Source of the DNA: JAILLW01 sp045640525
GTDB lineage: Bacteria > Bacillota > Clostridia > Lachnospirales > Lachnospiraceae
Assembly: GCA_045640525.1 (NCBI GenBank)
Contig: JAZUFE010000025.1
Span: forward strand, 62,001-126,000
Length of the DNA: 64,000 bases
Direction of reading: 5' to 3'
Below, piece after piece: positions 45,325 through 54,118 of this stretch. The translations under genes and the position numbers were made by a program. Under the pieces are notes generated by a model that ran no database searches, had not been told where the DNA came from, and saw only the letters and a program-made list of their open reading frames with translations. Positions within the stretch are counted from its first letter, which is position 1, and each line of letters opens with the position of its first letter.

Positions 45325-47680
45325 ACGGATAATGATTCGCTTTCAGGTAATCAATATCTTCCGATTTGGCAGCAAACTCAAGGCCTTTGGCCATTGAAGA
45401 TACCTCTGTTGCACCTATGGTAAGTGCCGAGCTCTTAATTCCGTGAACCATAACGGCATAATTGACCAAATCGGCATTATCAAACAGTTCCTGTATTTCC
45501 TCGTACTTACTGGTTGTTCTGAACTCCTTGATAATACTCTCATAGAATTCTTCACTGTTAAGGCAGTATGTCATACCCGTCTTAACATCCAGGAATTTAA
45601 ATCTTCTTTCAAATGCGGACAGCACTTCTTCCTGAACAACATCAACCGTATCCCTGATATCCTTAACAATTTCATTTGAAGTCTGCTCTTTGGCCACACT
45701 TACAACAGGCGAAGATGCCTTTCCATCATCCTTCAAATGAACCAAATTCTTCGGCAGATACTTAATAAGCATTTTGTAAAGATATTCTTCCGTTACAGGT
45801 TTACTCAGATAATCCGTGAACCCTGCCTCCAAATACTCTTCTTTAGCCCCCTGAACGGCATTGGCCGTAAGCATAATAACCGGTGTATTGATATTGAAAG
45901 AATTATTCATCTTCCGCATTTCAACAAGTGTTTCTATACCATCCATGGTCGGCATCATATGGTCAAGCAAAATTATGTCATAATTGGTAAGCTGAACCTT
46001 TTCAAGACACTCCTTACCGGAAGTTGCAGTATCGACCGCGAGCTTCGTTTCTTTAAGTAATCCCTTGATAACCTTAAGGTTCATATCGACATCATCAACA
46101 ACGAGAATATGACCTTTAGGACATTCAAATTTGTATGAAACAACGGTTTTGGATTCCTCGTCTCTACTGATATGAACGTAGTTGGCAAAATCTCCCAATT
46201 CGGTTTGGGAAACAATCTTCTGCGGTATTCTGACGGTAAACTCCGAACCTTTGCCATATATACTGTCAACTTCTATGGATCCGTTCATTAAATCCAGGAA
46301 TTGCTTGGTAATTTTAAGGCCTAATCCCGTGCCTTCCACATTTCTGTTTTTGATCTCGTCAAATCGTGAGAACGCTTCAAACAAATGCTCCAGGTTTTTC
46401 TTTTTGATTCCCATTCCGGTATCCTTGACCGAAATGACAAGTTCCATATTGTCGTCCGCACCCGGATTCCAGTCTGCCGTCAGCAAAACCATACCCTCTT
46501 CGGTGTATTTAATGGCATTGGTCAGAAGGTTAGTGATAATCTGACGGATTCTGACCTCGTCACCGTACAGTTTATTCGGTATGGTAGTATTGTTTTCAAA
46601 CAAGAGGTCTATATTTTTCTCCCGGGCACGTAAAAATACCATGTTGTAACATGCCGAAAGTACATTGGCCAAATCGTACTCAACCGGTACGATTTCCATA
46701 CGACCGGACTCTATCTTTGAAAAGTCGAGAATATCATTTATCAATGAAAGTAATCCGTTACCTGCATTATCTATATTTCTCGCATACTCGATAATTTGAG
46801 GATCATTGCACTCTTTAAGAATAATGGCATTCATTCCCAAAACACCGTTAATGGGCGTTCTGATTTCGTGAGACATACTTGCAAGAAATGCCGATTTGGC
46901 CTTGTTGGCATCTTCTGCCTCCTGTCTGGCATGTTCAGCCTCCTTCTTGGCATTCTCAAGCATATTTTTACTTGCTTCCAATTGCTCCATGGCAATCGTC
47001 AAACGCCTATAATCCGGAGTTTCCAATGCGAACATAATTACAATCATTGCAACGGAACCGGAGAATACACTTACCAAGACGTCGGGAATTACCAACATCT
47101 GTATGAAACATCCCGCAATTTCCATGAACGAGAAGAACAAAATGGAATACATCTGACGTCTTTGAATATTCTTTCGCAACAGTATAACTATTACGGATCC
47201 ATCAATAACAAATGCAAAGGACAGAATGTAAATGGACAGGTACAACGGGCCGGCAGTATACTTACTGTTCTCATCAAAGTAGAAAAGCCATCCGAAGAAG
47301 AGATTTCCAATAAGGATAAGCACATACGCCAGCATAACTATATTAATAGTAACGTTATGCCACTTGGGAATTTTGACGGATACAACTATTCCGACATATT
47401 GAATAAAGTTGAATAAAAGATATACCAGTGTAGCAAAATAAAGAGTATTGGAAAGAACGTTAAACCAATTGGGAAGCAGACTTGCATAGCTTATATCAAC
47501 GGCCGTAAGAACATCAAAAGCATTCGCAAAAATAAGCAAAAGAACTATCTTCCGAAACTTTCTCGTAGATTCTATATTGGTAGAATATTGTAATCTTAAA
47601 TACGCAAATACTACCATTAGGAAAATAGCCGAAGCTACTTCGTAATGGACGTTATATACAAGTCCCATAAGCCTCTCCAA
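45272..47680 (-). CDS. Hybrid sensor histidine kinase with REC and HPt domains
   Basis: 802 residues: seven hydrophobic segments (1-~225), a coiled coil (MEQLEASKNMLENAKKEAEH, ~225-262), HisKA with phospho-His271 in ASMSHEIRTPINGVLG, an HATPase domain (LLTNAIKYTEEG, GTGLGLKI), a receiver domain with phospho-Asp573 in DIILLDHMMPTMDG and conserved Lys in YLSKPV, and a C-terminal HPt with His746 in VHGIKSSALTIGA. This is a complete His-Asp-His relay in one chain, ending in HPt, so a separate response regulator is required but is not next door. The ligand is unknown; the seven-segment input resembles 7TM sensor modules. It is downstream of no obvious partner gene. Confidence 0.93.
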   Translation of the reverse strand: MERLMGLVYNVHYEVASAIFLMVVFAYLRLQYSTNIESTRKFRKIVLLLIFANAFDVLTAVDISYASLLPNWFNVLSNTLYFATLVYLLFNFIQYVGIVVSVKIPKWHNVTINIVMLAYVLILIGNLFFGWLFYFDENSKYTAGPLYLSIYILSFAFVIDGSVIVILLRKNIQRRQMYSILFFSFMEIAGCFIQMLVIPDVLVSVFSGSVAMIVIMFALETPDYRRLTIAMEQLEASKNMLENAKKEAEHARQEAEDANKAKSAFLASMSHEIRTPINGVLGMNAIILKECNDPQIIEYARNIDNAGNGLLSLINDILDFSKIESGRMEIVPVEYDLANVLSACYNMVFLRAREKNIDLLFENNTTIPNKLYGDEVRIRQIITNLLTNAIKYTEEGMVLLTADWNPGADDNMELVISVKDTGMGIKKKNLEHLFEAFSRFDEIKNRNVEGTGLGLKITKQFLDLMNGSIEVDSIYGKGSEFTVRIPQKIVSQTELGDFANYVHISRDEESKTVVSYKFECPKGHILVVDDVDMNLKVIKGLLKETKLAVDTATSGKECLEKVQLTNYDIILLDHMMPTMDGIETLVEMRKMNNSFNINTPVIMLTANAVQGAKEEYLEAGFTDYLSKPVTEEYLYKMLIKYLPKNLVHLKDDGKASSPVVSVAKEQTSNEIVKDIRDTVDVVQEEVLSAFERRFKFLDVKTGMTYCLNSEEFYESIIKEFRTTSKYEEIQELFDNADLVNYAVMVHGIKSSALTIGATEVSSMAKGLEFAAKSEDIDYLKANHYPFMHKYGELLDNLDEVYG

Positions 47681-47690
47681 TACAAAACAA

Positions 47691-47718
47691 AAGGTGCGTC
47701 ACAATAGCAACGCACCTT
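47691..47718 (-). terminator. Terminator of fba
   Basis: AAGGTGCGT pairs with ACGCACCTT (9 bp) and the stem is followed on the minus strand by TTGTTTTG. It lies 40 bp after the aldolase stop and 10 bp before the histidine kinase start. Confidence 0.85.
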
Positions 47719-47758
47719 AATTATAAACCATTTTAAATTAACGGTCTACATAATTTCC

Positions 47759-48727
47759 TTAAGCTTTTCCGTTAGAACCCAAAACATTAACGATCTTATG
47801 TGCAACCATATCCTTAACAGCCTGACGAGCGGGCTTTAAGTACTGACGAGGATCGAAGTGATCAGGATGCTCTGCAAAGTACTTACGGATGTTACCTGTC
47901 ATAGCAAGTCTGATATCAGAATCGATATTAATCTTACATACAGCAAGTGTTGCAGCCTTACGTAACTGCTCTTCCGGGATACCTACAGCATCGGGCATGT
48001 TTCCGCCGTACTGGTTAACCATCTTAACAAATTCCTGAGGAACTGAAGATGAACCATGAAGAACGATAGGGAATCCGGGAAGTCTCTTAATACACTCTTC
48101 CAAAACGTCGAAACGAAGCGGAGGAGGAACAAGGATTCCGTCAGCATTACGTGTACACTGATCTGCTGTAAACTTATATGCACCGTGTGATGTACCGATT
48201 GCAATTGCAAGTGAATCACAACCTGTCTTATCAACGAATTCTTCTACTTCTTCGGGACGAGTGTAGCTTTCCTTACCTGCTTCTACACAAACCTCATCCT
48301 CGATACCTGCCAATGTACCTAACTCAGCTTCTACTACAACGCCGTTAGCATGTGCATATTCTACAACCTGCTTTGTCAATGCGATATTGTCTTCGAAAGA
48401 CTTTGATGAAGCATCAATCATAACTGATGTGAAGCCACCATCGATACATGACTTACATAATTCAAAAGAATCACCGTGATCAAGATGAAGAGCGATAGGA
48501 ATCTGAGGATTCTCTGCTACTGCAGCTTCAACGAGCTTAACCAAATATGTGTGGTTAGCGTACGCTCTTGCTCCCTTTGATACTTGAAGAATAACAGGGC
48601 TGTTAAGTTCACCTGCTGCTTCTGTGATACCCTGAACGATTTCCATGTTGTTAACGTTGAAAGCACCTACAGCGTATCCGCCGTCATATGCCTTCTTAAA
48701 CATTTCTGTGGTTGTTACTAATGACAT
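47759..48727 (-). CDS. fba: Class II fructose-1,6-bisphosphate aldolase
   Basis: A 322-residue zinc aldolase of glycolysis. ALHLDHGDSFELCKSCIDGG carries the zinc His and catalytic Asp, VEAELGTLAGIEDEV the Glu, IAIGTSHGAYKF a second zinc His, and LHGSSSVPQEF the third. Length is typical. Codon use looks more biased than in neighbours (for example repeated CTT-free Lys AAG and Pro CCT/CCA use), as expected for a highly expressed gene. It has AAAGGAAG before its ATG and a strong terminator behind it. It follows the HPr-like gene after 47 bp. Confidence 0.97.
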   Translation of the reverse strand: MSLVTTTEMFKKAYDGGYAVGAFNVNNMEIVQGITEAAGELNSPVILQVSKGARAYANHTYLVKLVEAAVAENPQIPIALHLDHGDSFELCKSCIDGGFTSVMIDASSKSFEDNIALTKQVVEYAHANGVVVEAELGTLAGIEDEVCVEAGKESYTRPEEVEEFVDKTGCDSLAIAIGTSHGAYKFTADQCTRNADGILVPPPLRFDVLEECIKRLPGFPIVLHGSSSVPQEFVKMVNQYGGNMPDAVGIPEEQLRKAATLAVCKINIDSDIRLAMTGNIRKYFAEHPDHFDPRQYLKPARQAVKDMVAHKIVNVLGSNGKA

Positions 48728-48757
48728 AATTGTTCTTCCTTTCTTAAAAATATTTAT

Positions 48758-48777
48758 TTAATAGGTACTTCCTATTA
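48758..48777 (-). terminator. Weak hairpin between the HPr-like gene and fba
   Basis: TAATAGG pairs with CCTATTA around a 5-nt loop, overlapping the HPr-like stop codon, followed by an A/T-rich run with five T. It could attenuate read-through into fba or end the operon. Weak stem, so low confidence. Confidence 0.35.
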
Positions 48778-49029
48778 ATTCTTATTTGCGAGGTATTTCT
48801 CGATACCTTCGATTGCCGATTCTTCATCCGATCCTTCGGCAACAACCTTGATGCTGTCACCCTTTTTAAGTGAAAGGCTCATCATGCCCATAATACTTTT
48901 GGCATTAACCTTCTTTCCTGACGTTTCAAGGTAAACCGTACTGTCAAACTGACTGGCAACCTGAACCAACATAGCAATAGGTCTGGCATCTACGTCACCG
49001 GGAATTTGAATCTCGACCATTTTCTCCAT
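48775..49029 (-). CDS. HPr-family protein with Asp at the active-site His position (Crh-like)
   Basis: 84 residues from ATG at 49029 (AAGGAGAT upstream; a longer frame to 49101 runs into whiA). The fold is HPr, but the site that is GLHARPA in HPr reads GDVDARPIAMLVQ: Asp replaces the His15 that EI phosphorylates. The Ser46 region is intact (AKSIMGMMSLSL). In Bacillus, Crh likewise has lost His15 (Gln there), is phosphorylated only on Ser46 by HprK and works with CcpA, and lies beside whiA. Here hprK is in the same operon. The protein is therefore expected to be regulatory, not a sugar phosphocarrier. Asp could mimic a phosphorylated His. Confidence 0.85.
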   Translation of the reverse strand: MEKMVEIQIPGDVDARPIAMLVQVASQFDSTVYLETSGKKVNAKSIMGMMSLSLKKGDSIKVVAEGSDEESAIEGIEKYLANKN

Positions 49030-49048
49030 AACTAAATCTCCTTCATTA

Positions 49049-49810
49049 CTACTGAATAGTGGATGCAATCTCGCTAAGCTTTCGCAATCTGTGGTTAACA
49101 CCCGATTTGCCGATAGGAGGATCCATTAATGCTCCTAATTCAGACAGTGAACTCTCGGTATGCTCCAGTCGAATCTTCGCTATCTGTCTTAATGACTCCG
49201 GAAGCTTATCAAGCCCCATATTCTCCTCAATTTTTCGAATGTCCTCTATTTGCTTTCCTGCTGCCCCCACTGTTTTGGCAATGTTCGCAGTTTCACAATT
49301 GACCTTCCGATTGATTAAGTTACGGAAATCCTTCTCTGCGCGCAAGTTCTCAAGGTCCATCAATGACTTATGAGCACCAAGCACATTTAATGTATCTACA
49401 ACAGCTTCTGCCTCTTTGATGTATACCACATACGTCCCCTTACGCAATGTACACTTGGCATCTATATCAAAGCTGTCCAAACATTTCTGTATCAAATCCG
49501 CCTTATCTTTGTCAAGGCAGACAAACTCAACATCATATCCTTTTTGAGGATCCGTAGTCGAACCCGCCGATAAAAAGGCACCTCTCAAATAAGCCCTTTT
49601 ACAGCACGAATTGTTGAGGTTAGCCTCAACACACCTACTTATAATACTTGTTTTCCTTGCTAAAGTAAAGAATTTTCTTCCCGCAGGCGTTGTTTCATCA
49701 AGTTTCCTGGAGCCAAATTCATTAATTGCGGCCATCTCTGCCAATTGACAATGGCGTGCATTCGGTATTACATTTTCCAGTTCCGACTTAATATCCTGTG
49801 AAAAAGACAT
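49049..49810 (-). CDS. whiA: WhiA-family DNA-binding protein, shortened
   Basis: 253 residues, whereas WhiA is normally about 310-320. The C-terminal helix-turn-helix is intact (NRKVNCETANIAKTVGAA, SLSELGALMDPPIGKSGVNH, RLRKLSEIA) and so is the second LAGLIDADG-like half (NSCCKRAYLRGAFLSAGSTT). The first half has shrunk: only about 45 residues separate AAINEF from NSCC, instead of about 100. WhiA influences cell division and chromosome arrangement in Firmicutes. Frame and spacing to rapZ (5 bp) look normal, so this is a true in-frame loss rather than a frameshift. It lies 19 bp upstream of the HPr-like gene. Confidence 0.9.
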   Translation of the reverse strand: MSFSQDIKSELENVIPNARHCQLAEMAAINEFGSRKLDETTPAGRKFFTLARKTSIISRCVEANLNNSCCKRAYLRGAFLSAGSTTDPQKGYDVEFVCLDKDKADLIQKCLDSFDIDAKCTLRKGTYVVYIKEAEAVVDTLNVLGAHKSLMDLENLRAEKDFRNLINRKVNCETANIAKTVGAAGKQIEDIRKIEENMGLDKLPESLRQIAKIRLEHTESSLSELGALMDPPIGKSGVNHRLRKLSEIASTIQ

Positions 49811-49815
49811 GCTTT

Positions 49816-50691
49816 CTAATATACTCCGTGAATACCCACATCAATATCACGATGAGTGATCTTGATTCCGTATCCCTTCTTACCTTTCAATCTGTCATAT
49901 AACTCATTGGCCAGCGTAACGCTTCTATGTTTACCGCCCGTACATCCTATGGCAATTACCAATTGATACTTACCTTCCTTAATGTAGTTTGGAATAAGGA
50001 AGCTGACCATATCATCCAATTTGTCAAGAAATTCCGTTGCTTCGGAAAATCCCATAACATAGTCATGCACCGGAGCATCGTTTCCGGAATAATGCTTAAG
50101 TTCTTCTATATAATACGGGTTTGGTAAAAATCTTACATCAAACACCAAATCCGCATCCTGAGGAATACCATGCTTAAATCCGAATGAAAGGATGGTAATC
50201 ATCAGATTGTTGTATCCTTCATCCTGCACAAAAATCTTGTCGAGTTCTTCTTTAAGATCTCTTGTAAGAAGCTTCGAAGAATCCATGATATAATCGGCCT
50301 TCTCCTTAATCTTCTCAAGAATTGTACGTTCCTTTCGAATTCCTTCCTCAACCCTTCCGTCAGGTGATAAAGGATGCATTCTTCGTGATTCCTTGTATCT
50401 TTTAATCAAGGTATCATCGTTGGCTTCCATATAAAGAATCTCCAGCGGATATCCTGACTTCTTAAGATTACCGAGTATTTCCGGAACCTGTTCAAACCCG
50501 TGATTGGCTCTGACGTCTACACCAAGTGCCACCTTGGTTATTTCACCTCCGGGACTTGCCAAAAGCTCCACGAATCTTTCAATCAATTCGACCGGAAGAT
50601 TGTCAACACAATAAAATCCGACATCTTCCAACATTCTTAATGCTGTTTTCTTACCGCCACCGGACATTCCGGTCACAACAACAAATCTCAT
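49816..50691 (-). CDS. rapZ: RapZ/YvcJ nucleotide-binding protein
   Basis: A 291-residue P-loop protein. In Gammaproteobacteria RapZ guides RNase E to glmZ; in Bacillus YvcJ its role is less clear. The Walker A region at residues 8-16 reads GMSGGGKKT, where the family norm is GxSGxGK(S/T): the Ser/Thr after Lys is itself Lys here. Other marks are EDVGFYCVDNLP, VALGVDVR, ILYMEANDDTL, RFLPNPYYI, and C-terminal IAIGCTGGKHRSV. It lies 9 bp before murB's neighbour and 5 bp before whiA, within the hprK operon. Confidence 0.94.
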   Translation of the reverse strand: MRFVVVTGMSGGGKKTALRMLEDVGFYCVDNLPVELIERFVELLASPGGEITKVALGVDVRANHGFEQVPEILGNLKKSGYPLEILYMEANDDTLIKRYKESRRMHPLSPDGRVEEGIRKERTILEKIKEKADYIMDSSKLLTRDLKEELDKIFVQDEGYNNLMITILSFGFKHGIPQDADLVFDVRFLPNPYYIEELKHYSGNDAPVHDYVMGFSEATEFLDKLDDMVSFLIPNYIKEGKYQLVIAIGCTGGKHRSVTLANELYDRLKGKKGYGIKITHRDIDVGIHGVY

Positions 50692-50700
50692 TACAGCTCC

Positions 50701-51621
50701 TTAAAAAGATCCTAAAAATATAATTTCGGGTTCCAAATTAACATCAAACTTCTTCTTAACTCTTTCCTGTACTTCAAGAATAACCTCATACACATCGGCC
50801 GCCGTTGCATTGCCTTTGTTAACCACAAATCCGCAATGTTTCTCGGAAACCTGTGCACCGCCTATGGTATATCCGCGCAAACCCGCTTCCATGATGAGCT
50901 GTCCGGCATAATATCCCTCGGGTCTTTTAAATGTAGAGCCCGCACTCGGATATTCCAAAGGTTGCTTCTGTCTTCTCTTCAAATTTAACTCCGACATTTT
51001 GCTCTCAATCTGTTCCTTGGAACCGGGATTAAGTTCAATAACAGCTTCAAGTACGGTGAACGGTCTTGATTTAATCACCGAAGTTCTGTATCCGAAATTC
51101 ATACTCTGATTATTCAAAACCATTACTTCACCTTCGGGATTCATAACCGTCACACTTTTGATGACGTCCTTAAGTTCACCACCATAAGCACCGGCATTCA
51201 TAACAACACCGCCCCCTATGGTTCCGGGAATTCCGGATGCAAATTCAAATCCCGTAAGCGAATTATCACATGCCACTTTGGCAATAGAGCTCATTAAGGC
51301 ACCGGCTTGTGCCGTTATGACATTTCCGTCACATTCAATCTTATTAAATTTGGAAGACAATTCAAGAATAACTCCGTTGTAACCCTTATCACCAACAAGA
51401 ATATTACTGCCGTTACCTTTGACATAGTATGGTTCCTGTTCTTCAATAAGCAGCGGTATCAATGATATCAATTCATCGGAATTTGATATGGAAACCAAAG
51501 CTTTAGCCTCTCCGCCCACTTTAAAAGTAGTATGAGTGCTCATGGGTTCATTGAGTAAGATTCTATCCTCGGATACATATTTTTTTAGATATTCCATTAA
51601 TGCGGGTGCTATATGTTCCAC
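50701..51621 (-). CDS. murB: UDP-N-acetylenolpyruvoylglucosamine reductase
   Basis: A 306-residue FAD enzyme reducing the enolpyruvyl group to UDP-MurNAc. FAD-binding block (HTTFKVGGEAKALV, GNGSNILVGDKGY), SGIPGTIGGGVVMNAGAYGGE, active-site Ser in YPSAGSTFKRP, and EPEIIFLG at the end are those of type II MurB as in Bacillota. The gene is between glcK (16 bp) and rapZ (9 bp). It supplies the substrate used by MurC at 22-23.5 kb. Confidence 0.97.
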   Translation of the reverse strand: MEHIAPALMEYLKKYVSEDRILLNEPMSTHTTFKVGGEAKALVSISNSDELISLIPLLIEEQEPYYVKGNGSNILVGDKGYNGVILELSSKFNKIECDGNVITAQAGALMSSIAKVACDNSLTGFEFASGIPGTIGGGVVMNAGAYGGELKDVIKSVTVMNPEGEVMVLNNQSMNFGYRTSVIKSRPFTVLEAVIELNPGSKEQIESKMSELNLKRRQKQPLEYPSAGSTFKRPEGYYAGQLIMEAGLRGYTIGGAQVSEKHCGFVVNKGNATAADVYEVILEVQERVKKKFDVNLEPEIIFLGSF

Positions 51622-51637
51622 GTAATCTTCCTACCTG

Positions 51638-52576
51638 TTATTTATCAAGTACCAATTTGGCTGCGCCGTATATTCCGGCATCATTTCCGAGGGTAGCCAA
51701 TGCGAACTTGGCATCACGACTGCCATGGAAAACATGCTCTACATAATTTGACTTAATGTAATCTATTACAACCTGTCCGGCTTTGGAAACACCGCCACCT
51801 ATACAAATAACTTCGGGATTCACAACGCAGGCAATTGCTGCAAGCGCATCACCGAGATACTTTCCGTATTCGGATGCAACCTCCTTGGCGAGTTCGTCTC
51901 CGGCCTTAACAGCATCAAAAATAGTCTTGGCATTAACATCCTGATTTCTGAGTACGGAAGGCTTATCGCTCTTGGCCAGTCTCATCTTACCAAGTCTTGT
52001 AATACCTGTTGCAGACGAATACTGCTCCAGGCAGCCCTTGTTGCCGCATCCGCAGCTTTCGGTTTCGTCATCATTAACATGAATATGTCCTATTTCACCG
52101 CCTGCACCGGTAGAACCGTTAATAATTCTGCCGTTGACTATAATTCCGCCACCGACTCCGGTTCCCAAGGTAACCAAAACAACATCATCATATCCTTGTG
52201 CACCACCCTTCCACATTTCTCCGAGTGCCGCAACATTAGCATCATTACCTGCCATAACAGGCATATCTATTATCTTTTCCAATGTATCTTTGATTGAGAA
52301 TTCTCCCCATCCCAGATTAACAGCTTTATGAATTATTCCTTCATTGTCTACAGGACCGGGAACTCCGATTCCGACACCGGCCACTACATCTTTGGTTACA
52401 TTCTTCTCGGACATCTTGCCCTGAATGCTCTTGGCAACATCCGGAAGTATATTGGAACCGTCATTTTCCTTTCTTGTGGGGATTTCCCACTTATCAATCA
52501 AATTACCTTCAACATCAAAGAATCCCAATTTAACCGTTGTTCCTCCGATGTCTACACCAAATACATACTTTGCCAT
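51638..52576 (-). CDS. glcK: ROK-family glucokinase
   Basis: A 312-residue cytosolic sugar kinase. N-terminal phosphate loop FGVDIGGTTVKLG, MAGNDANVAALGE (catalytic Asp), TLGTGVGGGIIVNG, GEIGHIHV, and the zinc-binding ESCGCGNKGCLEQY. It makes glucose-6-phosphate from free glucose, a complement to the HPr-like regulator in the same operon. It is not a repressor: no N-terminal helix-turn-helix. 17 bp after hprK. Confidence 0.95.
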   Translation of the reverse strand: MAKYVFGVDIGGTTVKLGFFDVEGNLIDKWEIPTRKENDGSNILPDVAKSIQGKMSEKNVTKDVVAGVGIGVPGPVDNEGIIHKAVNLGWGEFSIKDTLEKIIDMPVMAGNDANVAALGEMWKGGAQGYDDVVLVTLGTGVGGGIIVNGRIINGSTGAGGEIGHIHVNDDETESCGCGNKGCLEQYSSATGITRLGKMRLAKSDKPSVLRNQDVNAKTIFDAVKAGDELAKEVASEYGKYLGDALAAIACVVNPEVICIGGGVSKAGQVVIDYIKSNYVEHVFHGSRDAKFALATLGNDAGIYGAAKLVLDK

Positions 52577-52593
52577 TTCATTTCTCCCTATTA

Positions 52594-53538
52594 TTAATCT
52601 TCATCATCGGCATCTCTGCCGTTGGCAATTGACTCCTGAACTCTTCTGTACAATTCCTGAGCCGCATTGTAACCCATCTTCTTCTGTCTGTGATTTATAG
52701 CCGCCGTCTCGCAAATAACCGCAAGATTACGTCCCGGACGAATCGGAATATTATGGCAGACAATTTTATTTCCAAGATATTCAACATACTCCTCTTCAAG
52801 TCCGAGTCTGTCATATTCTTTCTCTTTATTCCAATCTTCAAGATGAATTACAAGATCTATGTTCTGTGTATCTTTAACGGAAGATACACCGTACAACGTC
52901 TTAACATCGATAATTCCGATACCTCTAAGTTCGATAAAATGACGGGTCACTTCCGGTGCCGATCCTACCAACGTTTCATCGGAAACCTTTCTTATTTCCA
53001 CTGCATCATCCGTAACAAGTCTATGTCCACGTTTAACAAGTTCCAGCGCCGCTTCCGACTTTCCTATACCGGATTCACCTGTAATCAGCACACCTTCACC
53101 AAAGACGTCAACCAAAACTCCATGAATGGAAATGCAGGGAGCAAGCTGAACATTCAACCATCTGATAAGTTCTGCCGAAAAACTTGATGTCGCCTTTTTG
53201 GTAACAAAGACGAGTACATTATTCTCAACCGCAGTTTTCAAAAACAAGTCATCAGGAATCAATTCACGACAAAAAACAATTGCCGGAATCTCATAGCTTA
53301 AAAGTCTTTGATATATTTCCTTTTTGCGGGCTTCAGGTAATCCCTGCATATACGAATATTCAACAAAACCTATAACCTGAAGACGTGTTGCTTCAAAGTG
53401 TTCAAAATATCCTGCCATCTGCAATGCAGGTCTGTTAATATCAGGTACTTTAACTCTGACTTTGGAAATATCAAGCTCGGGTGTATAGTTCTCAAGCTTC
53501 ATCTTTTCCACGATTTTTTCCATTTTAACACTGGACAT
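52594..53538 (-). CDS. hprK: HPr kinase/phosphorylase
   Basis: A 314-residue bifunctional enzyme that phosphorylates Ser46 of HPr and Crh, or removes it, in response to glycolytic metabolites and phosphate. Walker A GESGIGKSEAAL (about residues 150-161), HRLVTDDAVEIRKV and ELRGIGIIDVKTLYG (the HPrK signature region) are present. It has GGGGAGGA before its ATG and is the first gene of hprK-glcK-murB-rapZ-whiA-HPr. A TGCTAAAAT extended -10-like sequence lies on the minus strand near 53643-53651 but I cannot confirm a -35. Confidence 0.97.
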   Translation of the reverse strand: MSSVKMEKIVEKMKLENYTPELDISKVRVKVPDINRPALQMAGYFEHFEATRLQVIGFVEYSYMQGLPEARKKEIYQRLLSYEIPAIVFCRELIPDDLFLKTAVENNVLVFVTKKATSSFSAELIRWLNVQLAPCISIHGVLVDVFGEGVLITGESGIGKSEAALELVKRGHRLVTDDAVEIRKVSDETLVGSAPEVTRHFIELRGIGIIDVKTLYGVSSVKDTQNIDLVIHLEDWNKEKEYDRLGLEEEYVEYLGNKIVCHNIPIRPGRNLAVICETAAINHRQKKMGYNAAQELYRRVQESIANGRDADDED

Positions 53539-53725
53539 TCGTAATCCTCCCCAATTCTTGTTCGCATGAGACTGCCGACCATATCGGCAATTGAAACAAT
53601 CTGCCGGGTATAGAAGCAGGCAGAAAGTGTCACATAAACTTTATTTTAGCATATTATTCAAAGTTTTGGGGATAATTTAAAGATAGAAATCTTTGATGCC
53701 GTCAATGACGCACAACCAACACAAA

Positions 53726-53746
53726 GGGTTCGGTAAAACCGAACCC
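53726..53746 (-). terminator. Terminator behind the XRE regulator
   Basis: A 9-bp perfect stem (GGGTTCGGT pairing with ACCGAACCC) and an AAA loop, followed on the minus strand by TTTGTGTT. It lies 18 bp after the stop of the regulator. The tail is short, so strength is uncertain. Confidence 0.6.
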
Positions 53747-53764
53747 CTAAATGTTTAAAAACAA

Positions 53765-54118
53765 TCATATGAACTCTGAATTATCAAGATACTTCTTTAA
53801 TATCCTCTTTGACTCGTAGTAGTCACGCTTCTTATCAAATTCCAACCGCATATTTTCATCATCAGCCCGTATTATGGCTATTTCTTTGGGTGCTGTCTTT
53901 ATTGGAATAATATCGTTCAGATTATGACCCAACGCCGATACCATTTTTACTAAAGTATCAATCGATGCTCTGTTCAAATTTTCGGCATTTCCGATGGTGT
54001 GCGTTGAAAGTCCTGTCAGTATAGCAAGCTCTTCTTGTGTCATATTTGCCGCTTCACGAAAGGCTCTAAGACGTTCACCATATTCAAAAGCCGAATTAAC
54101 TTTCGTCCTTTCACTCAT
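53765..54118 (-). CDS. XRE-family helix-turn-helix regulator
   Basis: 117 residues. The XRE HTH runs from about 15 to 72: RLRAFREAANMTQEELAILTG, then LSTHTIGNAENLNRASIDTLV, where the second helix is the recognition helix. The C-terminal ~40 residues are charged and probably helical, with no ligand or toxin domain. No toxin or phage gene is adjacent. Start ATG at 54118; its best ribosome binding site (GGGAGG) is about 20 bases upstream, longer than usual, but no other in-frame start lies between. It lies between hprK and uvrC and may control the divergent region upstream, where several palindromes occur. Confidence 0.85.
   Translation of the reverse strand: MSERTKVNSAFEYGERLRAFREAANMTQEELAILTGLSTHTIGNAENLNRASIDTLVKMVSALGHNLNDIIPIKTAPKEIAIIRADDENMRLEFDKKRDYYESKRILKKYLDNSEFI

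Noticed and set aside
53765..54118. Toxin-antitoxin pair
   Set aside because: No small toxin-like gene is adjacent; the nearest frames are shadows and the regulator lies alone.
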